Of a DNA stretch of 64,000 bases, positions 1 to 9,946 are shown piece by piece. Made by a program: the position numbers and the translations under genes. Within the stretch, counting starts at the first letter, position 1; every line of letters begins with the position of its first letter. Source of the DNA: Phymatolithon calcareum (lineage: Eukaryota > Rhodophyta > Florideophyceae > Hapalidiales). Location: positions 2,356,001-2,420,000 of the forward strand of contig OZ345366.1 in the NCBI GenBank assembly GCA_977006965.1, written 5' to 3'. Below the pieces are notes generated by a model. That model was given only the letters and a program-made list of their open reading frames with translations, did no database searches and was not told where the DNA came from.

Positions 1-97
1 GAGGTGGTCTGCTTGAATAAACTATGTACCACATATGGGCGCGTCGAGGCAGGTACAGCTTGTGCGCAACGGTGTACTTTTTTTTGCAATTTTTTTT

Positions 98-225
98 AAA
101 GCCCCGCAGTCATACGAATATACGGGCAGGGCTTCCTCAGGTGCTGCCCTTGCTAGGGCGGCTCTACTCTTATGTTTGGCATTCTATCTGAGACCCTAGA
201 ATGTGTTCGGTTGCAACGGTGTACG
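98..225. repeat. Dispersed repeat, copy 1 (pair with 3826-3925)
   Basis: The segment from the A-rich AAAGCCC start through TACGAATAT, CGGGCAGG and CCTCAGGTGCTGC recurs, diverged, at 3826-3925 on the same strand. Both copies go on to a shared TTCTATCTG stretch. No reading frame is conserved between them, so this is a non-coding dispersed repeat of unknown class. Confidence 0.55.
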
Positions 226-990
226 TGTTCGAATGAATATGACAGAGGACGCTTTTGAAGCGACGAGGGTATTTTCATTGATTAATTTTCAAGTGGAACA
301 ATGGCAAAAGAAAATTCGGACCTGAAAATACCCTCGTTTCCAGTGCCACGAACGCCCTATTCAATGCCGTCACTTCTGATCTACTGTTTGCCTTTGAACA
401 CGTGCCTTGTGTTAAAAAAAGAAGCGCAATACTCGACATCCCGCATGCGCGATGATTTCGCCGGTTCACAGAAGCGAAAGTGGATCCAGCGCGATGGATA
501 CTTAAATCCGGCAATACATGGAGCAAAGCACTCTACCTCACCAGCGCCGTCCAAATCAAACACAGCTCTTCCGCACGTTTAAAGCCACTGCGAAATCCCC
601 AAATGCTGTCGTTTTCAGCTGTTCTTCTCCTCACAGCGCTATGTGCGCTATCGCTCCACATAAGCTCCCGAATGGCATACTTTTCCCGCCAAGGATGGTA
701 CAACTTGATATTCACGGACGATGTGATTTAGGCAATCGCTCCTGGTGCATCAGTTCCGAAGTTCATGACAAGCAGTGTCGTATATTCTCCTGCGCCTATT
801 CCTCTAAATTTTCTTCCACATCAAATCCGGCTAATAGCTCTCCTCTGGCAGCGTCTTTGGCCCCTGAATCTACCTCCACCGCTTCAAAATCTCCAGTTTC
901 AGCATCCGATTCAGCTCTGGCCCCTGTTTCTCCTCCGGCCACGACTGGCCGCTTCAGTCCCTACAACATTTTGAGACAAGAAAAAGCGGG
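226..990. other. Unassigned stretch with a 15-bp hairpin
   Basis: Nothing coding is recognised. A perfect 15-bp inverted repeat lies at 263-277 and 323-337 (ACGAGGGTATTTTCA and its complement), 45 bp apart. Open frames here overlap on both strands and start at non-ATG codons, so I do not call them. The stretch ends where LINE homology begins. Confidence 0.5.
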
Positions 991-1588
991 GTGATTCCTT
1001 CTGACACTCGGTTTTTTCGACTGAAAAAAAGCGATACAATCGCGCGCCTCGATGAGGCAGACGAGTATTCTGGGAGAGATGAAGACATTAAGGAGGCAAC
1101 CAAGGACATAGAGTGCCTCAAGAAATATGAAGATCTGCAGCAAGCTCTCGATGAAGCGGAGGAGGGCTCAGTCTCAAAGAAAGGGCGACGAAAAGAAATA
1201 ATTGAGTTATGGGCAAAGGAAGAAGAGGGAAGATCGCTCGAGATACCAACTGATTCGAACAATCTACCGGTGGTTCTCCATGTACGAGAAATGTCGACAC
1301 GGTTGCGATGCCTACGGCTGATATTCAACAGAGCACCTCTTTGGAGAAAATCAGTTCTAGGTGCATACTTTGGTGTCACAGCCGTGATTGAGCTGGTCGC
1401 GCTCCAACGCATTCTATCTTCATCCAAGATTAGTCCTGAAATTGAATATGAATGTAAGCGACTCACTATAGCACTTGTTGGGAGAGAAATACGAATCAAG
1501 AATAATCAAACTACATTAGCTTAGAAAATCGCGCGAAAGCGGCCCTGTTACTCTTGAAGAGAGGCCTTGGGAGCTTTTAAAATAAATC
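991..1588 (+). mobile_element. LINE, 3' end of ORF2 plus 3' tail (5'-truncated copy)
   Basis: An open frame ending in TAA at 1522-1524 encodes a charged segment, then CLRLIFNRAPLWRKS, ELVALQRIL and EYECKRLT near its C terminus. The same blocks occur in order in the LINE at 60-63.5 kb, downstream of a clear reverse transcriptase, so this is the C terminus of the same kind of ORF2. After the stop, a roughly 60-bp 3' UTR ends in GAGCTTTTAAAATAAATC, nearly the same as the tail at 63550-63572. The endonuclease and reverse transcriptase are missing, as expected of a 5'-truncated insertion. The exact 5' edge is not visible. Confidence 0.75.
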
Positions 1589-3299
1589 AACACACATCCC
1601 CTACAACATTTACTAGCGTCATCGTCTTAGTCGAAGTACTGTAGTATATTGTAAAGGTGGCTCTGGATGTTAAATGACACCTTGGTTTCCACTTATGTTT
1701 CCTATCATCGTCTTAGTCAATTTGCAATCTCTTCGTGCCTAGAATCGTAAAGAATTCTGCCTTGATAAATCCGCAAAAGTCTAACGTAGAAGCGAGGCGC
1801 CCACCGCATTCGTCTGAGGGAAAATCAAGTACCGCCATCTGAGCGGAGCGTGGCCAAAAATTTGCTGGTGCGAATCGCCTACATTCTGAAGGGGTTTCAT
1901 CAGAGATTAATCTGCACATAATCGGGACCGCTGTTTATCTTGCGCTATCTGCAGGAGCTCGAGCTTCCACGAAGCAGTACGGAGCGAGACGTCTGCGGTT
2001 TGGTGACCCCTAAACACGAGAGCCTTCGCCGGCATCAGCGAAGGCTCGACAAGAAAGAAGAAAAAGAGCGAAAAATTGCCTTTGCAAACTCTGTAGCTCA
2101 AATTCGATCCTGGAAAAACGGAATCCTATCAGTCAAGTAGATCTCTGGTCGCTTCGGCCGCGAAAACCAGAGTCTTCAACGAGGTTCCGGAAGAGAATCT
2201 TAAAACTCTGCAACGAAATCTAACAAGTCCAAAAGCAAAACGTTCTTGGGAAGAAGAAACAAAAACGGCTATAGAAAACTTCTGTCCTTGGAGATCCGTA
2301 TGTCAGAATAAAGATAGTGCAACGTAATCCGTTTAGGAATCGGGATAGCTGGGCACTGAGAAGCTACACAAAGGACGCTGCTCAGGTGTTGATCAGTGGC
2401 GGCGAATAGGGCTTCTAAAATAAAAGCGCGCAATCCCCCCCTGGACTATGAACAGGAGTAAAGCTGTTTGGATGAGCCTCCAGAGTATCTCCTATTGGAC
2501 TGTCCAAAAATCCCGTTTTCTCTTTATTCATCATTTGAACAGAGTTGAACGACGCTTCTCATGAGAGCATCAACAGATATAGTGACTTTTGGATGAGCCA
2601 TCGACACTTAATGTTACAAAGTAACGTTTACTTGCCGTTCACTGTGTGTTAATCCGATAACTTTCCGTTCACTCCATGTTCACTTTCTGTTAATTAAGTT
2701 ATCACATACTGGCGTGGACCAACACTAGTCTAATTATTTCATTGACAGTGCACCACTACACACTATCTGAAGTTTACCTACGTAAGCAAGATAGCCTTCT
2801 CCAGCAGAAGGAACAAACCATGAACTAAGCATCAACTTCAGCATGAAGACCATCAACTAAAGAATACAATGCTTACGAGGAATACATTTCCACTGGTTGC
2901 ACTTAACTGTCTTGCTCGGCCTGAGAACGCCAGAAGAGATACGCAGAGCAGTCCTTGATGGACCATCGATCGGAAAGGACTAGAATGTACTCACAGAACA
3001 TGTTGGTATCAAGCTTTCCCGTTCCTTTATGTTTACGGATTATATCGTAAGTTCTGGCAGTATTTTGCGCTGAGAACCGACGGTCGAAATAGTTCTGAGA
3101 GGTGATCAGTGATCTGTGAGCTGGCCTGCGCAAGCAGTCGTGTGGAGCGCAGGAGTGCCAATGGAAAAGTTGACGTTTCTGGCGCATGATGCAGTCTTAT
3201 CCAGTCGGATTGGCAGAGCACAACTCTCCAAATCTTGTAACATCCTAAAATGAGGACGCTCGGAAACTTATGCCACAACTTTTTGAATGTGGGTTAGAT
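1589..3299. other. Unassigned intergenic stretch
   Basis: No recognisable gene. A 66-codon frame at 1940-2140 (+) is rich in Lys, Arg and Glu, and a 94-codon frame lies at 2903-3187 (-). Neither resembles a known family or has a supported start. Around 2625-2695 short blocks (GTTCACT, TTAA) recur irregularly. This is most likely decayed repeat sequence. Confidence 0.4.
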
Positions 3300-3580
3300 A
3301 TATCTTTGGAGCAACCTGGAAGAATACCTCGGAAGATATCAACTGACCAAAGAGGAGATTGATATCACTGAAAAAGCTCTAGACAAGCTACTCTTCTTCA
3401 CTATCGTCTTTTACGACGACATGGAATAGACAAGGCGTCATTTGAGGGTTTTTGCAGCTAGGGTTACGACGTTAACCAGGGTTACAAGTATTTGAATAGA
3501 TGATCTAAGATACAACGTAGCTGCTGAAACGCATCTCCCTTGCAGTCTCATGAGTGTTACTGAGGGCGTTTAATAAAAAT
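3300..3580 (+). mobile_element. Poly(A) retroposon family R1, 3' end
   Basis: The + frame ends with a stretch containing TKEEIDITEKALDKLL and TIVFYDDME then TAG. A 3' UTR follows with AGGGTTTTTGCAGCTAGGG and, at the end, GTTACTGAGGGCGTTTAATAAA. The same C-terminal peptide and 3' UTR occur inverted at 28132-28827, where the element has target duplications, and the UTR alone at 63723-63910. I do not recognise the encoded protein. The copy is 5'-truncated. Confidence 0.65.
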
Positions 3581-3825
3581 TCCAAATTCAAAAAAAGATA
3601 TATATTTGGAAACCAAAGAACTGCGTGGTTCAGAGTATGCAAAATATCAGACAAGACCAACTAGAAGGGCGTCAAAAATAGTGGTCAGATCAGCTGAGCC
3701 GCCTTTGTTGAAATCGCACCCGTTCGAAAATAAGGAGCATGAGCCCAAAATTTTCGATAAGTCCTATCATCATATGGGCATGGATCAACATCATGAGCCA
3801 ACAATTTTTAGACAAGTTGAATTTT

Positions 3826-3925
3826 AAAAGCCCTACGAATATTCGGGCAGGAATTCCTCAAGTGCTGCACGCAATAAGGCGTTTATTATTCTATCTGGGC
3901 ACCAAGCATGTTTTCGATTGATTCA
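3826..3925. repeat. Dispersed repeat, copy 2 (pair with 98-225)
   Basis: This is the diverged partner of the repeat at 98-225, sharing AAAGCCC, TACGAATAT, CGGGCAGG and the TTCTATCTGGG-like stretch in the same order and orientation. It holds no gene. The flanks at 3581-3825 and 3926-4460 are AT-rich and show nothing recognisable. Confidence 0.55.
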
Positions 3926-4460
3926 AGAGGAAACAATGTAAGTTTAGACTTTTGCAAGATGTGCCATTTTAAATCCATTTTTTTTCAAAAAAGCAAATTT
4001 ACAAAATGACCGTGATAAACCGATCTGTAAGATCTGTTTTTAAATTGAAAGAGTTGAAGCGTCCATTAAAATAGTAAGAACATTCGGAAATTTTTCAAAA
4101 CTCTAAGAACTATAGGAAAATATCACGATAAATTCAGGTCCGCAGAATGTTCCTGTAATTCTCTCCTGCTCTACTTCGTTGTTAAAAATGCTCACTTTAA
4201 AACTCAACATATTCCAAAGTCTGTAGCTCGAAAAGCATTGGGAAAATATATAAACAAAGCTTCTCCTCGCGTTCAGCACACAGTGCTACCCACCTAATGT
4301 AATTATACAGTTCAGTTGAATTCTACAAGAATTCACCTATAATGGCAAACATGGACACGCTTGTGCTGAAGCTACCGCTAGCATTAGCGGGATATTTATA
4401 AATTAAATTATTTAAAAAGGCCCATAAATCACCATACAGCAGTAGAGTAATTTAAAGGTT

Positions 4461-4675
4461 TTGTTGCAGTGCCCGGTACCGCCCCTTTTTTGGAGTAATT
4501 TGGCAGTAATTTCACACTCCCTACACGCTCTCTTTACCTGCCAGGTTCTTGCTAACTACGGCGTCGGACTCTTCACTAGAACAGACATACCCGGGACTCT
4601 AACTCGGGACCTTCTCTGGACCACATTTATGACTCGCATCCTCCGGGTCAGTTTAACCACTTGACCAGGTGGCAG
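4461..4675 (-). mobile_element. tRNA-like sequence, possible SINE head
   Basis: Read on the minus strand, an A-box-like TGGTCAAGTGG (4657-4667) is followed, 63 nt from its start, by a B-box-like AGTTAGAGTCC (4594-4604) that differs from the GGTTCGANTCC consensus at two positions. No full cloverleaf with a paired acceptor stem could be folded, so this is not called as a tRNA gene. An internal pol III promoter followed by about 130 bp of non-tRNA sequence is the layout of a tRNA-derived SINE. No second copy was found in the window to confirm that. Confidence 0.35.
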
Positions 4676-5078
4676 TAGTAAGCTACTTCCTTCGTCATTC
4701 TGTAGGCGAAGCCAGTACCAAGGGTTACCGTTTCTACTTACAGGGACTGCGACAGCAGCATTATTGTCACCATTTTACCTTGATCGGGATTTCCGCGATA
4801 TACACCCCTCTTTCCAAAAGCGAAGGGACAAATGACCCGGGAGCCCTGCATTGCACTTTCAGAAAAATGACGCGAGACGAGGCTCGGCAGACAACGACGA
4901 TGCATGCCCAGACTCGTTAACATAAGGCAATATTATTGCCTCCCAGGAATTGTCTTGAGCGAATCGGAAAAGCTATGATGTTCTTCAGAGAGTAGACGAT
5001 TTCGAAGCAACAAACAAGTTTTTTTTCGAAGCAGGAAAACAATTCCTATATTCACAGTAAGGTAGAAAATTCTAAGAG

Positions 5079-7184
5079 CTATTGTCCGCTCACATTGGCG
5101 AGTTGAGCATCTAGCAGTTCATTCAGTCCAACGGATGCTTGCCATGCGCCTAAGTTGTTCAAATGCACGCCTTCCCAATAAACCGCTAAGTCGGTCATTT
5201 TGTTCGGACGAACACCCTCAGGCGCAACCATTTTCCTCTTTTCCGGCAGCGACACCATACAAGAGTGCGATCGTTTAAGGTCACAAAAGCTCGGAAATTG
5301 GTCGTAAAAGCCACACTTTCGCATATCCTTGTCCTGCTTGAAGAATCGAATATGTCGTTTCCTCATCTCGTTTTGCCTGCGCGGAAGCGGAAACCTTGTA
5401 GCGCAACGGCCGTCACCTCCAAAAACGGCTCGCCACCAAAGTCGCACGCGCATATCGCGGAGCAAATGGCACGACTTGATGCCTTCAAATCTCACCTCGC
5501 CGACAACCGGCGGATCGCCCAGAACGGTTAATCTATGTCCGCGCGAACTCATGGCATTGCATAAACTGCGGAAATATAGATTTGAGCCCTTTTCGCCCGT
5601 GTACATCTCCTCTGGGCTGCGGGCACCCATGAGGAAACGATATACCCAATAGTCTGCCACGAGGATGCTGGAGGATGGCATGCTGTTCAGTAGATTCATG
5701 CGACGACGATTCTCCCGATAGCAAGCCGGTGTTACCCACGGCCATGAGTGCCGCTTGCTGGCCAAAAGGGGGCAGCTTTCGTGATGGAGGAAAAGATAGC
5801 TCTCGTTGCGACGAAGCGCGAGAAGTCGAAATGCGGGGATTAGATGATAAGAAAACGAACTTCCGACGATGATGTGCGAGATGGGTAAAGGGGCGTTCAC
5901 ATTCTTCGGATGTACGCGCCCTATGTAGCATGTTCGAGGTCGTTGCTTGTGAGTCATGTTGCGGAATAAGATGTGATTGTGCGGCACCGGACGGCAGTCC
6001 ATGGCGTTATATTGCCAAGTTCCGGCTAAAAGGTTGTAGTTATCTTTTTTGGTGCGCATCGGTAATCCTTGGGTGGTGGTCGAGATGTAGGTGAGACAGA
6101 GCGTGGCGGCCAGCACAGTAAGTAAAGCGACGGTCTTGGCGATTGACCGTTTGTGTCGAAAGGGATTCTCGACGCAACTGTGAAGAATGCAGGCCAGGAC
6201 GAGGGTGATGAAGAATAGCATGGGTTTGTTAATGTTGGATGTCCCATCAGTATCGAGCATGAAGAGATAGTACACCCAAACCGGCCAATGCACGAGGTAT
6301 CCGGCGTAGGAGAGTTTTCCAATGAAACGCGCGGGACTGGAGGCCAAACAGTACTTGCTGATCGCAGAGGACGGGGAAAGCAAAAGCAAAGCTGTGCCGG
6401 AAAGTGTCATCAAAGACGATGGCCCTGGAAGGTTCGACCGCGGAGCGATAAACACGGGGTAGTTGACAAGAACTGCACCGATAATTGACATTGCGTGATG
6501 TAATCCGCCCTTCTCCATGATGTGTGTTAGGTTATCGTAATATAGCGAGAGAAAACCACCGAACGCAAACTCAAAGATGCGGGAAGGGAGCCCGAAAAAG
6601 GTGAAGGAATGACGTCTCCAGGACTTCCAAGCAACAGCAAACGAGATGCCCATGGCAGCAAGCAGTGCTACGGGAAACTTCTTGGGCGATGAGCCACCAT
6701 AGTGGTAAACCAAGAAGAGAATTAGCGGCCATACAATGTAGAACTGCTCCTCCAGGGAGAGTGACCAGGTATGCAGAAGGGGCTTGAGCTCGTTGCCAAT
6801 GTCAAAGTAGCCAGTGGTCCACTGAAAGTATAAATTACTGCCAAACAACAAAGCCGCCGCCGATGACGCACCGACTGCCTTTTGAATCTTTGGGGAGAAG
6901 AGGACAAGCGAAACTGTGAGTGTACACGCCACTGTTGCGAGCAGGGAAGGGTAGAGACGCCAAAAGCGACGCGTCATAAAGCGGAACATTGTGAACATGC
7001 CGGTGCGAATATCGCGGAGGATGATGCGTGTCATCAAAAAACCAGAAAGCACAAGAAATATATCGACCCCAAGGTAGCCACCCGCGGCGCCGAAGACACG
7101 AAAATGGAACAATAGAACATATGTGAATGCCAAGGCGCGGAGTCCATCGAGATGGGGGAGATAGTTCAGCAAGACAGGCTTCAT
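5079..7184 (-). CDS. Membrane acyltransferase-3 with C-terminal SGNH domain (OafA/YrhL type)
   Basis: The protein has 701 residues without an intron. Residues 9-370 form an acyltransferase-3 membrane domain: PHLDGLRALAF with R16 and H27, then GVDIFLVLSGFL, HTWSLSLEEQFYIVWPL and about ten hydrophobic segments. The lumenal C-terminal part resembles the SGNH domain of OafA-type O-acetyltransferases. In this family the membrane domain passes an acyl group from acyl-CoA across the membrane and the SGNH domain transfers it to a glycan. The nucleophile block reads VGSSFSYHL (S443) where GDSH is usual, and the C-terminal block reads WEGVHLN (E671, H674) where D-x-x-H is usual. I chose the ATG at 7184 because it immediately precedes the domain; the frame is open for 71 codons upstream but has no ATG. 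Polysaccharide acylation is inferred from the family. Confidence 0.85.
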   Translation of the reverse strand: MKPVLLNYLPHLDGLRALAFTYVLLFHFRVFGAAGGYLGVDIFLVLSGFLMTRIILRDIRTGMFTMFRFMTRRFWRLYPSLLATVACTLTVSLVLFSPKIQKAVGASSAAALLFGSNLYFQWTTGYFDIGNELKPLLHTWSLSLEEQFYIVWPLILFLVYHYGGSSPKKFPVALLAAMGISFAVAWKSWRRHSFTFFGLPSRIFEFAFGGFLSLYYDNLTHIMEKGGLHHAMSIIGAVLVNYPVFIAPRSNLPGPSSLMTLSGTALLLLSPSSAISKYCLASSPARFIGKLSYAGYLVHWPVWVYYLFMLDTDGTSNINKPMLFFITLVLACILHSCVENPFRHKRSIAKTVALLTVLAATLCLTYISTTTQGLPMRTKKDNYNLLAGTWQYNAMDCRPVPHNHILFRNMTHKQRPRTCYIGRVHPKNVNAPLPISHIIVGSSFSYHLIPAFRLLALRRNESYLFLHHESCPLLASKRHSWPWVTPACYRENRRRMNLLNSMPSSSILVADYWVYRFLMGARSPEEMYTGEKGSNLYFRSLCNAMSSRGHRLTVLGDPPVVGEVRFEGIKSCHLLRDMRVRLWWRAVFGGDGRCATRFPLPRRQNEMRKRHIRFFKQDKDMRKCGFYDQFPSFCDLKRSHSCMVSLPEKRKMVAPEGVRPNKMTDLAVYWEGVHLNNLGAWQASVGLNELLDAQLANVSGQ

Positions 7185-8460
7185 GTCTTGCTTGGGTTCG
7201 CGTCCGGTGCAATGCCTCTGGCTGGATGATAAACAGAGCTGTTCGAGATTAGTTTCCGAACGGCGTCGAGTCGGCGCAAAATCGTCGTTATCGCTCGAGA
7301 CGCAACTCTTCTTCAAAGACCTTTCTTGAGAAACAGGGAACGATACGCTCCTCAATCGATGGCGTTGATGATGACGATGACTGAACGGAAGACGCTAAAA
7401 TGGTACCGGGTAGGTTAATGCGTAAATCTCCACGGGTGAATGATACGATTCACGCTGAGCATAATGCGCTCAAACGGGAAGTCCAAAGGTTCAAACGGCT
7501 CTGCCACGTCCGAAGAGGTCGATACAGTATGTGCGGCAGAAGGGAATGCAGGCGCAGGAGGAACTGTACAGTTCTGGCGGGCTGCTGCAGGCGCAAAACT
7601 TGGCAGTTAGCCAGGGCGAGATGAAGTCGACATGTCGAAATTCCCCGGTTATGACTTGCGCCGTGGGGGAATGAAGAATTCTAACTGAAAAAGCAGGATA
7701 TCGCCACATGTTCGTTTGAGTTCCGTCCATATCGCTGTTTGCAATGCAGGGTGCAACTGGGCGGTCGAGTGGAGCACAATGCAGTACAGTAGTTGTCGTC
7801 GCTCGAACGTTGATATCATAGGAATGGCTTAGACTGAGATTTGAAAAATAATCACGCGCACAACAAACTTGATCTCTCAAAACGAATTTTGAGCTTTGTT
7901 TGACTTCACACGCGATTTAAAACGGAGCATACGTGTGCTGTGAAGGGCTTCCGCAGCATATCAAATTTAAAATTGGGCAATTTTCATTGGCTCTCGGATG
8001 CTTCCCACTATCAAGCTAATTCAGCACTAGGAATTCGTTAAAAATGGATATATGTATGAAGGTAGGGTCTCATATTTTTAGAGTGTACTGCCGCATCGTT
8101 CGCCAACTTTATACTGTATGCGATGATCTCGACTGTAGTGTAGACTACTGTAATTTAGGGATAGGGCTGGACCATTTTTTACGAATGGATTCACGATTAA
8201 AATTTTCCTTATTATTGGCATTAAACTGTATGTGCAAATCACTTACCGAAAGTGGCGAAAAAAGGCGCTGTGGGAGGGGCGGAAAGGTGGTTCCAACTGT
8301 GATCGACGTTCCAATGCTGTAAGGCGCAAAGAGAAGGACTGCCAGCTAAAGGACCGCAAGCAGCTGCGGAACGGGCCGTAGATATGCCTGCCCGAGGGCT
8401 TGAGAAATTGCTTCAGGCCCCGAGCAATTCGGAGTTGCTTTTATTTTGAAGGACGAACTA
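7185..8460. other. Intergenic region upstream of the acyltransferase
   Basis: This should hold the promoter of the minus-strand acyltransferase, but no core element stands out. Overlapping short frames at 7400-7880 and 8044-8322 are unlike any known family. The A+T content rises after 7850. No repeat copy was recognised. Confidence 0.35.
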
Positions 8461-8722
8461 TCTAGGCAGCTGCGGAGGCGAAGCGGTTATTTAAGGCGGT
8501 ATAGCGCGTCGCAAAGGGCAGCGCACAGCATGTGCTAGTCAGGACTGTGGCGGGTGCATATCCGGTGCTACTGATCGCAGAGCGGAGTGCCGAGCAGCGG
8601 CAAACAGGCGCACGGCGTATCTTGGCAGCTGCGGGGACAAAGCTGTTATTTGAGGTGTAGCGCGTCACACGGGCAGTCGCACAGCTTGCTTTGCGGCAGT
8701 GGGTGCATTTCCGGTGGTGTGG
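8461..8722. repeat. GC-rich direct repeat, two diverged units
   Basis: Unit 1 (8461-8573) and unit 2 (8620-8722) both begin GGCAGCTGCGG, continue through GGTTATTT or TGTTATTT, TAGCGCGTC and CACAGC, and end GGGTGCAT then TCCGGTG. The unit starts are 159 bp apart. They are higher in GC than their surroundings and encode nothing recognisable. This may be an internal duplication of an LTR or promoter-like segment. Confidence 0.6.
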
Positions 8723-9057
8723 ATCCAGCTCGGCGGGTAAGTGTATTCATTACCGCGCGTCAAACTTGTACAAGGACCTCCATCACGGGCGGAGCTGCCC
8801 CACTGGTCTATATAGAGCTCTAATGATTCCAACCCTTCCTAATTGGCCAGTTCGGCGTTTGCGATTGGAATTCCAACGCTTGCATTCGCCATTCTGCTCA
8901 TAAAAATTAATGTCAGTAAAAAGAAAATTTTTAATCATTTATCTGACTATAAGAATTGACCCAGCCCTTATCGATAATTTACTACACTGGCAATATGATG
9001 CTTTCGCTGCCAACACCGCATATTGTGTACGCTATTGTATTGTTCATTGTCGGCAAA

Positions 9058-9163
9058 GAACAACAATTATGAACAATAATAGTTCATAAATTATGTTAAT
9101 ACAATAATGAACAATTATTTTCTATTATTTTTTTAACATAATTTAAAAATAATATTGTTGTTC
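9058..9163. repeat. AT-rich palindromic element
   Basis: The block starts GAACAACAAT and ends ATTGTTGTTC, with a second inverted pair AAATTATGTTAA / TTAACATAATTT inside, so most of it can fold back on itself. It is almost pure A and T. The shape suggests a short miniature inverted-repeat element, but no target duplication was identified and no second copy is present. Confidence 0.45.
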
Positions 9164-9368
9164 TGCTTTTAATAAAAAATTGTACAATAAAAATTGAGTA
9201 AATTTGATAAATGGCCACGGAAAATGGTAAAAGTACGCTAAAAGGCCACCCCTAGCCAAACCTACAAATCACCTCTAGCAAAATGTACTATCATACTCAT
9301 CCTAGCCGGTCCTATTACTAATCCGTTTCTTAAAGCACTTTAGGCGACAATGAGATTTATTGCGTGCG

Positions 9369-9620
9369 CTACTCTCTCAGGTTTACCTCTTCGTCGCAAC
9401 TAGTCATAGCATCTCCATCGCCGAAGGCGGTTAGGTCGATGATCATGGACTGAGCCGCTTTTTCGATATGCTTTCGATGCGGCTGGACAAGGTTGTGGAT
9501 GTTGGGCCTACCGCATGTCTGTGAGAAGTAGCCGATATGTCCACACGAGCAGTGACGGGCCCTCATTTCAGACGGCAAGTAGGGCTTCTTGCCTTGCGGC
9601 CGGCTTGGCGACAATGACAA
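9369..9620 (-). pseudogene. Zinc-knuckle C-terminal fragment of the Mutator-like ORF
   Basis: This 83-codon frame contains RHCSCGHIGYFSQTCGRP, a CCHC-like knuckle in which the first C-x2-C spacing is shortened, then SMIIDLTAFGDGDAM near its end. The paralogue at 17730-18002 (-) has the same blocks. Upstream coding sequence (9621-9930), seen in shifted frames, matches the paralogue over DLWML-x-EWS and GSITRVGV. The gene is broken by frameshifts and is not functional. Confidence 0.5.
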
Positions 9621-9946
9621 ACGGCACTAAATCATCTTGTATTTGCTAGTCACCAGGGACTCCAACACGCGTGATGCTGCCCTCGTATTTCTCGGACCAC
9701 TCTCTCAACATCCATAGGTCCTCAAACCCGTGCTTTTTTCCACGGGTCGAACGCGACCCAATGCCGGGCGTAGCAGCGCACAAACATGCGCAGATGACGT
9801 GGCTGCATGGCCGCAAGTGCTCTTGCGTAGTCTCCCACCTGTAGCACGACCTCCGTCTTGTCCATGATTTCAGAGCGAGTCTGCGGGAACGTTGTCAGTT
9901 GAGCATGTCAGACGAATTCGAGGGTGAGCACAAAACTTGGATCTAG

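Noticed and set aside
1940-2140. Third member of the QEERRARKI family (KKEEKERKIAFANS).
   Set aside because: Similarity is limited to a Lys/Arg/Glu-rich run plus FANS, and none of the later blocks (RHRIL, GHFPRN, KLIE) is present.
5265-7212. Several open frames antisense or in other phases of the acyltransferase (for example 5329-5652 +, 5533-5931 -, 6835-7212 -).
   Set aside because: They are shadows of the domain-bearing frame, without conserved motifs.
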